A stretch of 64,000 nucleotides of DNA, taken from NCBI RefSeq assembly GCF_004571195.1, contig NZ_CP038271.1, positions 744,001 to 808,000 on the forward strand, given 5' to 3'. Below the pieces are notes generated by a model that was not told the DNA's origin, did no database searches, and saw only the letters and a list, made by a program, of their open reading frames with translations. Made by a program: the position numbers and the translations under genes. The DNA is from Legionella geestiana (GTDB lineage: Bacteria; Pseudomonadota; Gammaproteobacteria; Legionellales; Legionellaceae). Positions 1-8,555 of the stretch are shown here, in pieces (position 1 is the first letter of the stretch; each line of letters begins with the position of its first letter).

Positions 1-385
1 CGATAACACCCAGCTCTTTAATTTTTCTTTTAAAGCGACCATTGACGGCCTTGAAAGCCGCTTTCATATCGCCATCCCTGAACCATTGGTAGAACTGCTT
101 TCCATACCCCCGGAACCCGCGAAAGCCACGCCATCGGAAATGGCAACCCCAACCATTGATTCCAGAAAGCGCAGCGAACTCATCGATTCGACCGTTACCG
201 TTTCGGCGATACTCCCAAGTATTAAAATTCAACTCAAAGATGTGCTAAACCTTAAGTCAGGGGATACTATTCCGGTTAAAGACCCGAATGAAGTCTATCT
301 AATGTTAAATAACAAGCGGCTGTTTCGGGCCACACCTGGCAAGTCGAATGATGTACGCGTAGTTAAAATTGAAGAGATGCTCTAA
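1..385 (+). CDS. fliM: Flagellar motor switch protein FliM, C-terminal end (partial)
   Basis: The frame is open from the window edge, so only the last 127 codons or so are seen. The C-terminal third (roughly from base 205) is a SpoA/surface-presentation domain with the pattern of hydrophobic strands and the LKDVLNLKSGDTI motif typical of FliM and FliN. FliM is the C-ring switch protein that binds phosphorylated CheY and docks FliG and FliN at the cytoplasmic base of the motor. A TTG at 86 could be read as a start, but the reading frame clearly continues upstream. The stop is 11 bases before fliN, whose ribosome-binding site AAAGGAG overlaps this stop codon. The placement directly before fliN supports FliM rather than a second FliN. 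Confidence 0.82.
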   Translation, partial: DNTQLFNFSFKATIDGLESRFHIAIPEPLVELLSIPPEPAKATPSEMATPTIDSRKRSELIDSTVTVSAILPSIKIQLKDVLNLKSGDTIPVKDPNEVYLMLNNKRLFRATPGKSNDVRVVKIEEML

Positions 386-396
386 AGGAGTCAGAC

Positions 397-684
397 ATGA
401 CAGACGCAACAGAAGATAACGGCAGCGCCATTGAGCACGCTTTAGGCGACAGGCTTTTTGAAGGCGGGAATGTCGGCATACTCGATGATATCACCATGGA
501 TTTAACGGTAGAAATTGGCCGGGCAAAAATCAAAATCAGTGATTTACTGAATTTGAAGAAAGGCGCCATTATTGAGCTGAACCAGGGGTCAGACGAGCCA
601 CTGAACATTTATGCCAATGACAAACCCATCGCCCGTGGTCATATTATTTCCGCAGGCGGGAAATACTGCGTCCGTATTGTCTGA
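397..684 (+). CDS. fliN: Flagellar motor switch protein FliN
   Basis: A 95-residue protein with a short acidic N-terminus and a C-terminal SpoA domain (about residues 28-95). It contains LTVEIGRAKIKISDLLNLKKGAIIEL and the usual GGKYCVRIV-like end of FliN. FliN forms the lower ring of the C-ring and is also a docking site for the FliH-FliI export complex. Length is near the short end of the family. The start ATG at 397 is preceded by AAAGGAG with good spacing. It lies between fliM and fliO in the conserved fliMNOP order. Confidence 0.93.
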   Translation: MTDATEDNGSAIEHALGDRLFEGGNVGILDDITMDLTVEIGRAKIKISDLLNLKKGAIIELNQGSDEPLNIYANDKPIARGHIISAGGKYCVRIV

Positions 685-688
685 CATC

Positions 689-991
689 ATGCACGGCTAT
701 CTGTATTACACAGTTGTTTTAGGGTTGACGCTCGCGGCACTCGTGCTCTCGCTCTGGTGGGTGCGGCGTACAACCCGTCACCACGTAGAAAAAGGCGAAG
801 GCATGGAAGTCCTGCAGCAGTTTGCTCTCAGTCAGCGGGAACGTATTGTCTGCATTCGTGTTCACGGGGTTAAACTGCTGCTCGCCTCAACGCCCCAGGG
901 CCTTTCAACCCTGCATGTGTTTGCAGCAGAACCACCGACACCGCCCTGCACTCCAGGAGTACCGTTTTCATGCGACAAAAGCAGTTCTTGA
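689..991 (+). CDS. fliO: Flagellar biosynthesis protein FliO
   Basis: About 100 residues from the ATG at 689, which starts 4 bases after the fliN stop. An in-frame upstream ATG at 611 lies inside fliN and is unlikely to be used. One membrane segment (about residues 6-26) is followed by basic residues and a small cytoplasmic domain with the RIVCIRVHGVKLLLA core typical of FliO. FliO assists assembly or stability of the FliP ring in the flagellar export gate. The 3' end overlaps fliP by 22 bases, so translation is probably coupled. FliO is poorly conserved, and the call rests partly on position between fliN and fliP. Confidence 0.82.
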   Translation: MHGYLYYTVVLGLTLAALVLSLWWVRRTTRHHVEKGEGMEVLQQFALSQRERIVCIRVHGVKLLLASTPQGLSTLHVFAAEPPTPPCTPGVPFSCDKSSS

Positions 992-1713
992 CCTTAGGGC
1001 TCTGCATTGGCTCCCTTTTTATCAGCACCTGTGCATTCGCCGATTCTCCGAGCCTGACACTCCTGACCAGCAAAACGCAGGGCGGGGAAGTGACGTGGAA
1101 TCTCAGCATCAAAATCCTCGCCGCCATGGCGTTACTTACGCTTTTGCCGGCTCTCATCATGACCACCACGGCCTTCACCCGCATTATCATTGTGTTTTCG
1201 ATTCTGCGCCAGGCCATCGGCATTCCGAACGTTCCGGGAAACCAGATTCTCATCGGGCTCGCGCTCATGATGACCCTTTATGTCATGGCACCAGTCGCGG
1301 CACGCATTAACGATGCCGGCATCACGCCATGGATGAATGGCCAGATAACGGAAACTGAGGCGTTTGAAAAGATTGGTGGCGAACTGCGCGGCTTTATGCT
1401 CAAGCAAACCCGCAAGGCGGATTTAGGGCTTTTTGCACGCCTTTCTAAAACACCCGTTAAAAACGGTGAGTATCCACTCAGCATCATCATGCCGGCATTT
1501 TTAACCAGTGAACTCAAAACGGCCTTTCAAATTGGCTTTCTTATTTTTCTGCCATTTTTGATTATTGACCTTGTGACCGCAAGCGTCCTGATGTCGATGG
1601 GGATGATGATGCTCTCGCCAATGGTTATCTCGCTGCCATTTAAACTGCTGTTTTTCGTGCTGGTGGATGGCTGGACACTGATGCTTTCGAGTCTCGTGAC
1701 GAGTTTTCGTTAG
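970..1713 (+). CDS. fliP: Flagellar type III export gate protein FliP
   Basis: A 247-residue membrane protein of normal FliP length. A cleavable signal peptide (about residues 1-24, ending CAFA) is followed by four hydrophobic segments. The family pattern is clear: TAFTRIIIVFSILRQAIG near residue 67, a polar periplasmic-type loop, PAFLTSELKTAFQIGFLIFLPFLIID, and the C-terminal MGMMMLSPMVISLPFKLLFF. FliP forms the core of the FliPQR export gate inside the MS ring. It overlaps fliO. Unusually fliQ, fliR and flhB do not follow. They are about 9 kb away behind fliJ, and a tandem repeat array begins 85 bases after the stop. Confidence 0.97.
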   Translation: MRQKQFLTLGLCIGSLFISTCAFADSPSLTLLTSKTQGGEVTWNLSIKILAAMALLTLLPALIMTTTAFTRIIIVFSILRQAIGIPNVPGNQILIGLALMMTLYVMAPVAARINDAGITPWMNGQITETEAFEKIGGELRGFMLKQTRKADLGLFARLSKTPVKNGEYPLSIIMPAFLTSELKTAFQIGFLIFLPFLIIDLVTASVLMSMGMMMLSPMVISLPFKLLFFVLVDGWTLMLSSLVTSFR

Positions 1714-1798
1714 ATGCTGGTGGAAGAAGGAGCAATCTTCTGACCATTGATGCCACCTAATGCCGATAAATTGTTGTTTTATCTACAAAATACCATAT

Positions 1799-2524
1799 CG
1801 GGAGGGGTGCGCGAAAAAAACATCCGGCCTTTGGGGATGCCCGATGCCGGGCTTCGCGACGCTCAACCCAGCCTACCGATAAGTGTTTATTTTATTTAAA
1901 AATTTTGTAGCCTGCGCTGATAAGCGCGGGACAGGATGCGCGAAAAAAACATCCGGCCTTTGGGGATGCCCGATGCCGGGCTTCGCGACGCTCAACCCAG
2001 CCTACCGATAAGTGTTTATTTTATTTAAAAATTTTGTAGCCTGCGCTGATAAGCGCGGGACAGGATGCGCGAAAAAAACATCCGGCCTTTGGGGATGCCC
2101 GATGCCGGGCTTCGCGACGCTCAACCCAGCCTACCGATAAGTGTTTATTTTATTTAAAAATTTTGTAGCCTGCGCTGATAAGCGCGGGACAGGATGCGCG
2201 AAAAAAACATCCGGCCTTTGGGGATGCCCGATGCCGGGCTTCGCGACGCTCAACCCAGCCTACCGATAAGTGTTTATTTTATTTAAAAATTTTGTAGCCT
2301 GCGCTGATAAGCGCGGGAGGGATGCGTGAGAAAAACATCCGGCCTTTGGGGATGCCCGATGCCGGGCTTCGCGGCGCTCAACCCAGCCTACCGATAAGTG
2401 TTTATTTTATTTAAAAATTTTGTAGCCTGCGCTGATAAGCGCGGGACAGGATGCACGAAAAAACATCCGGCCTTTGGGGATACCCGATGCCGGGCTTCGC
2501 GGCGCTCAGCCAGGCATACCGAAA
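1799..2524. repeat. Tandem array of about six 129-bp units
   Basis: The sequence repeats with a period of 129 bases; equivalent points fall at 1808, 1937, 2066, 2195, 2323 and 2452 (one interval is 128). The second to fourth units are near identical, and the last two have several changes. Each unit holds two short palindromes: GCCCGATGCCGGGC, and CCTGCGC-TGATAA-GCGCGGG. These resemble bacterial REP-type elements. The array sits between the convergent ends of fliP and fliT. I see no coding content. The units are contiguous, with no unique spacers. Confidence 0.95.
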
Positions 2525-2570
2525 AGCCCATTAAATATAATGGTTTATTCACGGATGTAACCCTGCTCTT

Positions 2571-2825
2571 TCAGGGTGGCAGTACTTCACAATATTGCTG
2601 CAAACGCAGAATATTGCTAAGGCTCGCTTCAAGAGAGGCGCGCTGAAGCTTAAGCGTTTCGAGGTTTTTTTTATCCTGCGCCACAATCGCTGCAAGTGCC
2701 TGAAGATTGCCCTCAGCCAGTGCGCTTGAGACAAGGGCCTCCCGCAGTGTCAAAAATTCGGCTTCCTGCATCCCATGCTCGCTGAAACCGGTGATGGCAA
2801 GTGTTGCTTCATCAAGCTCCAACAT
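2571..2825 (-). CDS. fliT: FliT-like flagellar export chaperone
   Basis: An 84-residue, mostly alpha-helical protein with two predicted helices and many Leu, Ala and Gln residues. It is translated directly after fliS, with a 14-base overlap of the two genes. Position (fliC, fliD, fliS, then this gene) and size fit FliT, the chaperone that binds the cap protein FliD and, in enterics, also acts on FlhDC. Sequence identity to FliT is not obvious by eye, so the family name rests mainly on context. The stop codon lies just outside the 129-bp repeat array. Confidence 0.6.
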   Translation of the reverse strand: MLELDEATLAITGFSEHGMQEAEFLTLREALVSSALAEGNLQALAAIVAQDKKNLETLKLQRASLEASLSNILRLQQYCEVLPP

Positions 2826-3183
2826 GGTCCCACCACGCTTTCATGTTTTCGATAATGGTGACGCACTCCTGAAGACCCTCGGCATCATTGCGCGCGTTGA
2901 CGAGAAAAAGTGCCTGCTCAACGTGGCGATAAAGCGCATCAATACGGGCGACACCGGCAGGGTCGACATCAGCACGCAGGATATCACGCAGGTAACAGAC
3001 AATGTTGTTCGCCGAGCCGATAGCCTTGCACTTCGTTATCACATCCTTCTCAGCAATAGCGTTTGCCGCAGTCTGCAAATCGATAAGCGCCTTCTCAAAA
3101 AGCATCTGAATACGGCGGTGCTCACTCGCCCCCATAACCTCACTGTTCTGACTGACCTCAGCATACATTCCAAGCCCGTTCAT
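2812..3183 (-). CDS. fliS: Flagellin export chaperone FliS
   Basis: A 123-residue helical protein with the FliS hallmarks: an N-terminal MYAEV..N region, then LFEKALIDLQTAANAI, a central LRDIL segment, and C-terminal WWDHVGA. FliS binds the disordered C-terminus of flagellin in the cytoplasm, prevents early polymerisation and brings it to FlhA. It is transcribed after fliD with only 3 bases between the genes. The order fliC-fliD-fliS-fliT is common in polar flagellates. Confidence 0.93.
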   Translation of the reverse strand: MNGLGMYAEVSQNSEVMGASEHRRIQMLFEKALIDLQTAANAIAEKDVITKCKAIGSANNIVCYLRDILRADVDPAGVARIDALYRHVEQALFLVNARNDAEGLQECVTIIENMKAWWDHVGA

Positions 3184-3186
3184 CCC

Positions 3187-4596
3187 TTATCTCCTTGAGC
3201 TTCCGCTGTTACTTAAGCTGTTAAACTGTTTTTCAAGAAATTGACTCAGCTGGTCATATTTCTGGACAAAGGTATCCAGTGCCGCATACTGCTTCACAAG
3301 ATTCAGGCGAACCACTTCAAGGCGGGCTTCTTCCCGGTCAATGCGCTTGCCAAGCTCGGAATCCTGGCTTTGAATCGATTTTGTGCGCGAATCAATCGCA
3401 CCCCCCATTTTCTGGAGATTATCAAGTGCGGTTTCCGATTTTTTAATGACTCCGGTGGCATTCTCAAAAAATGCCTCAAGGGCTGGCATATCGTCCCGAA
3501 GGGCCGCTTCAAGTTTGGCATCATCAATCTTCAGCCGCCCGGTCACATAATATTCAACACCATCGTCATTAACGCGCGGCACTTCTTTATCAAGCGTGAT
3601 ACCGGCTTGATAAAGCGATAACACACTGCCCTCGCCAACGGATTGAAACAGTGCGGATTTCAGCTGATTTTTTACGAGTCCAAAGGTGCTGTCGCGCAGT
3701 CCACTTGTCGAAAGGTTACGCTCGAGATCGCGCTGCCCGCCTGTAGCCTGGTTTTTATCCACCGTTTCCACAATGGCATTATACGCATCCACCAGCGCAT
3801 GCACCGCCGCTTTTACATTGTCATCGCGCGCCGTGGTGTTTTGATTCACCGACAACGTAGCGGTTCCAATGGCATTGAGGTTGATGGTGAGGCCTTCCAT
3901 TACATCGGTAATCACGTTTGAGGCACGCGTCACGGAAAAGCCATCCAGCGTAAAGGCCGCGTCTTTGGCTTCCTGCAGTTCGTGAGTCATATCAAGGGAC
4001 GCCGCAAGCCCGCCGCCTGCCGTAATTTTTGAAGCAAGGCCTGTGTTGTTGGCACTTACAACAAGGCGATATTCACTCGCGCCGCCTGCGCCATTGGTCG
4101 CGAGAATGGAGGCAGTTACCCCCACATTGCTGAGCGAATGGTTTATCTTGTCACGCATGGTTTCAAGGGTATCATTGGTCGTGATGGATACCGTCATGGT
4201 GTTGCTGCCAATAGTAAGCGTCAAATCTCCGCCAACCCCAAACGCCGTATTTTTGGCGCTTTGCGCGGCACTGGAGATTTGATGGGTTTGTGCAAGGCTT
4301 GTTATTGTCAGCGCATGGCTTCCAGGAGTAGCGGCATTGCCGGTAACTCCGATACTGGCAACTCCCTCGCTGGAGGAGCTCGCCTTCAGCGCGAGGGTAT
4401 TCATTGCCGGTGAAATGGCCTTGAGCGCATCACTGTAGCGCGTCAGGAGCTGTTTAAGAGAATCGTAGGCTTTCTGCTGATAGTCGAGTGTATTGCGACT
4501 CAGTTCAAGCCGCTGCAGTGGACGGCTCTCGAGCTTCATCAGTTTATCAACAATGGCCGCGATATCGCCGCTGGCCAAAGCGCTTGAAATAGACAT
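3187..4596 (-). CDS. fliD: Flagellar hook-associated protein 2 (filament cap) FliD
   Basis: A 469-residue protein with the conserved N-terminal FliD domain (MSISSALASGDIAAIVDKLM, about residues 1-100). There is a variable central region with LTITSLAQTHQISSAA-like strands, and a C-terminal coiled-coil domain containing the KQYAALDTFVQKYDQLSQFLEKQF segment that ends the family. FliD forms the cap at the filament tip and folds incoming flagellin. It lies 61 bases downstream of fliC behind an intrinsic terminator, so its expression is probably lower than that of flagellin. Confidence 0.95.
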   Translation of the reverse strand: MSISSALASGDIAAIVDKLMKLESRPLQRLELSRNTLDYQQKAYDSLKQLLTRYSDALKAISPAMNTLALKASSSSEGVASIGVTGNAATPGSHALTITSLAQTHQISSAAQSAKNTAFGVGGDLTLTIGSNTMTVSITTNDTLETMRDKINHSLSNVGVTASILATNGAGGASEYRLVVSANNTGLASKITAGGGLAASLDMTHELQEAKDAAFTLDGFSVTRASNVITDVMEGLTINLNAIGTATLSVNQNTTARDDNVKAAVHALVDAYNAIVETVDKNQATGGQRDLERNLSTSGLRDSTFGLVKNQLKSALFQSVGEGSVLSLYQAGITLDKEVPRVNDDGVEYYVTGRLKIDDAKLEAALRDDMPALEAFFENATGVIKKSETALDNLQKMGGAIDSRTKSIQSQDSELGKRIDREEARLEVVRLNLVKQYAALDTFVQKYDQLSQFLEKQFNSLSNSGSSRR

Positions 4597-4614
4597 GCGC
4601 AGTCATCCCTGCTG

Positions 4615-4647
4615 AAAAAAGTAGCCCGGCGCCAGAACTGGCGCCGG
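4615..4647 (-). terminator. Intrinsic terminator after fliC
   Basis: Read on the minus strand, a perfect 10-bp stem CCGGCGCCAG / CTGGCGCCGG with a 2-base loop is followed, after GCTAC, by six T residues. It lies between the fliC stop and the fliD start. It should stop most transcripts after flagellin and allow some readthrough into fliDST. Confidence 0.85.
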
Positions 4648-4657
4648 AGTTTCAAGA

Positions 4658-5479
4658 TTAACCCTGAAGCAGACGCAATACAACCTGAGAGGACGAGTTA
4701 GCCTGAGCCAGCATCGCCACACCGGATTGCTGCAGAATCTGGAACTTCGCAAGATTCGAGCTCTCTTCCGCGTAGTCGGTATCTTTGATACGGGATTTGG
4801 CGTCTTCCAGTCGGCTGATGCGGTCAACGTTACCGTTTACAGCGGCTTCAAGGTTTGAGTGGTTCGCACCAAGGGTCGCCATGCCGGTTGTAACCGTTGC
4901 AATAGCCGTGTTCAGCGCATCGAGTGCAGTTTGCGCATTGGCGTTAGTGGTCAGGTCGCTCGCGTTAATGGTGAGCGCTGTGGTATCGGTGTCCGTCAGC
5001 GTGATGGTCAAACGGTCGTTGGCCGTGTTTTCAGCACCAATCTGGATGGATATGGTACCGCCGTTCAACAGCGTGATGTTGTTGAATTCAGCAGTTGCGG
5101 CAACGCGGTCGATTTCTTCTTTCAAACGCTGAAATTCTGCATCAGAGTTTGCGAGGTTCGCCGTCTCATAGGTCTCGGAAGATGCCTGCACTGCCAGTTC
5201 ACGCATACGCTGCAAAAGACCCAGTGTCTGGTTCATTGCGCCTTCAGCAGTCTGAATCAGTGAAATACCGTCATTACCGTTACGGGCACCGGCTTTCATT
5301 CCGCGAATCTGGGAGACAAGACCCTCAGAAATCGCAAGTCCTGCCGCATCATCCTTGGCTTCGTTGATGCGAAGACCGGAAGACAGACGGTTCAGCGTCT
5401 TGCTCAGGTGCTCCTGGGTTTGTCCAATGTATTTCTGAGCATTCAGCGATGCCACGTTCGTATTTACAGTAAGTGTCAT
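4658..5479 (-). CDS. fliC: Flagellin
   Basis: A 273-residue flagellin with the conserved N-terminal D0/D1 region (NTNVASLNAQ, LSSGLRINEAKDDAAGLAIS, and QRMRELAVQASSE, about residues 1-145). A very short middle, rich in Thr and Asn (about 146-190), is followed by the conserved C-terminal D1/D0 helices ending QVVLRLLQG. It builds the filament. The missing D2/D3 domains make it shorter than flagellins of many gammaproteobacteria. The middle has the low-complexity Thr-rich look of exposed flagellin regions. The gene is monocistronic or leads a fliC-D-S-T unit, with a terminator after it. The start is followed by MTLTVNTNVAS; GAGGGGAA upstream is the likely ribosome-binding site. Confidence 0.97.
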   Translation of the reverse strand: MTLTVNTNVASLNAQKYIGQTQEHLSKTLNRLSSGLRINEAKDDAAGLAISEGLVSQIRGMKAGARNGNDGISLIQTAEGAMNQTLGLLQRMRELAVQASSETYETANLANSDAEFQRLKEEIDRVAATAEFNNITLLNGGTISIQIGAENTANDRLTITLTDTDTTALTINASDLTTNANAQTALDALNTAIATVTTGMATLGANHSNLEAAVNGNVDRISRLEDAKSRIKDTDYAEESSNLAKFQILQQSGVAMLAQANSSSQVVLRLLQG

Positions 5480-5571
5480 GAAATTCCCCTCGTTGGTTGA
5501 TGTATCGCTTTCACTATTGCGGGATGGTGCGATTCCCTTAAATTTTTTTCAGTGAAACCCGATTTTAAAAC

Positions 5572-5586
5572 TGGCACAAAAATTGC
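5572..5586 (+). promoter_or_regulatory. Sigma-54 promoter upstream of fliE
   Basis: TGGCACAAAAATTGC matches the sigma-54 -24/-12 consensus (TGGCAC-N5-TTGC) exactly, with 10 bases between the GG and GC pairs. It lies 40 bases before the fliE ATG and points toward fliE. This places fliEFGHIJ-fliQR-flhB under RpoN, presumably with a FleQ/FlrC-type activator not present in the window. Confidence 0.9.
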
Positions 5587-5625
5587 ATTCACGCGCACGG
5601 GATATTAAAGTGGAATACATCACAC

Positions 5626-5967
5626 ATGGATTCAGCGATAGTCAGGGCCGATATTTCACAGGTGCTCACGCGCATCAAAACCATGACGGCATCCGGGGGC
5701 ATTGCTCCTGATAAGGTTTTGCAGCAGGCACCGGCAGGACGATTCAGCGGCGTTCTTGAGGCCGCACGCAACTCGCTGCAGTCGGTCAACGCTGCTCAAA
5801 ACCAGATGGAAACCGTCAAAAACGCCTGGTTAAGCGGCGAGCCGAACACCAGTATTTCCCAGGTGATGCTCGCCTCGGTAAAATCAAGGGTGGCGTTTGA
5901 GGGACTGCTCGTGGTGCGCAACAAGCTGCTTGAGTCGTACCGCGAAATTATGAATATGCCTGTATGA
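5626..5967 (+). CDS. fliE: Flagellar hook-basal body complex protein FliE
   Basis: A 113-residue protein with the FliE C-terminal pattern: helix, then SISQVMLASVKSRVAFEGLL, then VRNKLLESYREIMNMPV, a typical FliE end. FliE joins the MS ring to the proximal rod and is the first rod substrate of the export gate. It is the first gene after the sigma-54 promoter at 5572 and is followed 26 bases later by fliF. Confidence 0.95.
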   Translation: MDSAIVRADISQVLTRIKTMTASGGIAPDKVLQQAPAGRFSGVLEAARNSLQSVNAAQNQMETVKNAWLSGEPNTSISQVMLASVKSRVAFEGLLVVRNKLLESYREIMNMPV

Positions 5968-5993
5968 GGTTCAAGGGAAGGTAGAGCGTTTGC

Positions 5994-7550
5994 ATGGAAA
6001 AAAATCTTGACGCCATACTGGAAACAGTAAAAACCATTTTCGGCTTTGACGTCGTCAAACGCCTCTTTTTTCTTGGCGCCATCGCGGCCAGCGTGGCCGT
6101 AGGCTTTGGCCTTTATCAGTGGGCGCAGGAACCGCTCTACCGCCCCCTCTTCTCTGGACTCACCCCGACCAACCTCGCCGCCACGGTGGATACGCTCGAG
6201 AAAGCACGCATTCCCTACAAAATCGACGAAACCACCAGTTCGCTTTCAGTGCCTGCAAAAGATGTCGCACAGGCACGCATGAAGCTGGCTGCAGCCGGTG
6301 TTTCCAACGATGATGGCTTTAATTTTGCGTTTCTAAACGACCAGAATAAAATCGGCGCCAACCCCTTTCTCGAAAATGCCCGCTACATCCGGGCACTGGA
6401 ATCAGACCTTGCCAAAACCATTGCCGCCATTCAGGGCATTTCGAGCGCACGCGTACACATAGCCATCCCGAAACAGAATGTCTACACGGATGAAAACGCG
6501 AAAACCACTGCGTCTATCATCCTGAACCTCACACCTGGTTATGAAGGCGACAAGGAAAAAATCCGTGCGATTATTCAACTGGTAGCCGCAAGCGTACCGG
6601 AGCTTGACCCCACCAATGTCGCCATCACCGACCAGTACGGCCACTACCTTTCTGCCATCAACGATGACAACGAACTCTTGAGCCAGGAACAGCTGACTTA
6701 CCAGAATACCATCCAGCGCTATTACGAAAAACGGATTCAGGGACTTTTAACGCCCATGCTGGGCGCCAATAAAACACGGGTCAGCGTCAACGCGGACATT
6801 GATTTTACCCAGCAGGAAGAAGCGCGTGAGCAGTTTGACCCGGCTGCAAGTGTTGTGCGCAGCGAAGAGAGTGTTAACGAAAGCAACGGCGGTGGTGGTG
6901 CCTCGGGCGTCCCTGGCGCACTGTCCAACCAGCCCCCCGCCAACGGTGGCAGCAACCAGCAGCAGCCGGCCTCAGGCGGACAAAGCCGTAATGAGAGCGT
7001 TAAGAACTACGAAGTCAGCAAAACCATGCGCTACTCACGCGTGCAGTCACCGAAATTGAAAAAACTGACCGTTGCAGTTGTGCTTGACGATGACATCGTG
7101 TTTGATGAAAAAACCAAAAAATCCATACGCAAACCGCTTGATAAAGAAAAAATGGATAAAATCACGGAGCTCGTGCAATCAGCCATCGGCTTCAGTGCTG
7201 ACCGGGGCGATAGAGTCACCGTCATTAACAGCGGCTTTAGCGAACTGCCGGTTGAGAAAGAGATACCAACCCCTCTCTGGGAGCAGCCCTGGTTCTGGGA
7301 GCTTGTCAAACGCATTGGCGGCATGCTCGCGGGCTTTGTACTTCTGGCTGTACTGGTGCGAAAAATCCTTCAACACCTTCGCCCAAAATCGACCGGCCTG
7401 CCAACTACGCTGGCCGCTGATGGTACTCCACAGCTAATAACCCCGGAAATGTTCGAGCTAAAAAACGAACAAATAAAAATTCTCAAGGAACTTGCCTCTC
7501 AAGACCCGAACAAGGTGGCGAGTGTTATCAGACGCTGGATTAATAAATGA
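5994..7550 (+). CDS. fliF: Flagellar MS-ring protein FliF
   Basis: A 518-residue protein. It has an N-terminal membrane helix (about residues 22-42), ring-building YscJ/FliF domains with ARMKLAAAGV and ALESDLAKTIAAIQGISSAR (about 50-220), and a low-complexity Gly/Asn/Gln/Ser linker (about 295-330). A second membrane helix lies near 435-460, and the cytoplasmic FliG-binding tail (EQIKILKELASQDPNKVASV) ends the protein. FliF forms the MS ring, the assembly base of the basal body and housing of the export gate. Its end overlaps the fliG start by 4 bases (ATGA). Confidence 0.97.
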   Translation: MEKNLDAILETVKTIFGFDVVKRLFFLGAIAASVAVGFGLYQWAQEPLYRPLFSGLTPTNLAATVDTLEKARIPYKIDETTSSLSVPAKDVAQARMKLAAAGVSNDDGFNFAFLNDQNKIGANPFLENARYIRALESDLAKTIAAIQGISSARVHIAIPKQNVYTDENAKTTASIILNLTPGYEGDKEKIRAIIQLVAASVPELDPTNVAITDQYGHYLSAINDDNELLSQEQLTYQNTIQRYYEKRIQGLLTPMLGANKTRVSVNADIDFTQQEEAREQFDPAASVVRSEESVNESNGGGGASGVPGALSNQPPANGGSNQQQPASGGQSRNESVKNYEVSKTMRYSRVQSPKLKKLTVAVVLDDDIVFDEKTKKSIRKPLDKEKMDKITELVQSAIGFSADRGDRVTVINSGFSELPVEKEIPTPLWEQPWFWELVKRIGGMLAGFVLLAVLVRKILQHLRPKSTGLPTTLAADGTPQLITPEMFELKNEQIKILKELASQDPNKVASVIRRWINK

Positions 7551-8542
7551 CCGCAGACCGACGAAAAAATGCTGCAATTATTCTCCTTGGCATGGGTGAG
7601 CACTGTGCTGCGGAAATTCTCAAAAACATGAACCAGAAGGAAGTGGAAGCCATCATTGAGATAATGAATAACATGGATGATGTCTCTGAGGAGGAAGTCA
7701 TTCGAGCGCTCAATGAATTCTTTCAGGAAACACGCAACACCACCGGTTTGAGCGCAACCTCCGGCGAGTATATCCGCAATACACTGGTGAGCGCGGTCGG
7801 CTCGGAAAAGGCCGGCTCCCTGATTGATGAAGGACCGCTGCCAGAAACGCTGCGCGGCTTTGATTTATTAAAATGGCAACCGGTGTATACGATTGTTGAT
7901 GCACTGGAAGAAGAGCATCCGCAAATCATCACCATTGCCCTCATGTGCCTTGACAGTGAAAAATCAGCGCAGGTGCTGAAATGGCTGCCAAAAGATTTGG
8001 CGCGCGATGTTATCCGCCGCATGACCCGCTGCAGCCCGGTATCGCACTATGCCATGAAAATGCTCTCCGACTACTTTGAAGAACGTTTTACAAAAACCGA
8101 AAAATTCAGAGTATTGACCTCTGACGGCATGAACATGGCCGCAAGCATCATGGCGCACCTTGACGAGGGCATGGAAACCGAAATTCTGACGTGGCTTTCG
8201 GATGAAAACCGCGAAGTCTCGGAAAAACTCCAGGACCGGCTCTTTCCCTTTGAAAAACTCGCCCAGTTTGACTCCCGAAGCCTTCAGACGCTGCTTGCAG
8301 AAGTCAGCAACGAAGACATGGTGCTCGCCCTTAAAGGAACAGACGAAGACATGCGCAAGGTCTTTTTTAAATGCATGTCTTCAAAAACCGCGGAACTTTT
8401 ACGCGATGACATGGACTCTACCGGTCCTGTCAAACTGAATGACGTACTGGAAGCGCAGAAGCGCATTGTCGAGCTGGCCAAACGCCTCGGTGAAGAAGAA
8501 AAGATTTTCATGCCTTCCCACAGTAACGATACGATTTATTAA
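7547..8542 (+). CDS. fliG: Flagellar motor switch protein FliG
   Basis: A 331-residue protein of normal FliG length. The N-terminal FliF-binding domain begins AAIILLGMGEHCAAEILKNM. The middle domain holds a HPQIITIALMCLDSEKSAQVL segment, close to the family EHPQ motif. The C-terminal torque domain contains the charged FEKLAQFDSRSLQTLL and LALKGTDEDM-like segments and ends with an ARRI/KRIVELAKRLGEEEKI helix. FliG couples stator ion flow to rotation. It is translationally coupled to fliF by ATGA overlap. Confidence 0.97.
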   Translation: MTADRRKNAAIILLGMGEHCAAEILKNMNQKEVEAIIEIMNNMDDVSEEEVIRALNEFFQETRNTTGLSATSGEYIRNTLVSAVGSEKAGSLIDEGPLPETLRGFDLLKWQPVYTIVDALEEEHPQIITIALMCLDSEKSAQVLKWLPKDLARDVIRRMTRCSPVSHYAMKMLSDYFEERFTKTEKFRVLTSDGMNMAASIMAHLDEGMETEILTWLSDENREVSEKLQDRLFPFEKLAQFDSRSLQTLLAEVSNEDMVLALKGTDEDMRKVFFKCMSSKTAELLRDDMDSTGPVKLNDVLEAQKRIVELAKRLGEEEKIFMPSHSNDTIY

Positions 8543-8555
8543 CGTGGACGTGCAC

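Noticed and set aside
611-688. Longer FliO start at 611
   Set aside because: It would overlap most of the fliN C-terminus. The ATG at 689 gives a normal FliO with its membrane helix at the start.
1750-1780. GCCGATAA motif after fliP as a sigma-28 promoter
   Set aside because: There is no -35-like element at the right distance and no plus-strand gene downstream.
1799-2524. Possible CRISPR array
   Set aside because: The units are contiguous 129-bp copies with no unique spacers and no cas genes nearby.
5480-5570. Sigma-28 promoter for fliC
   Set aside because: On the minus strand TAAG and CCGCAATA or GCGATACA resemble parts of the consensus, but spacing and matches are poor. A FliA promoter is expected from biology but not convincingly seen.
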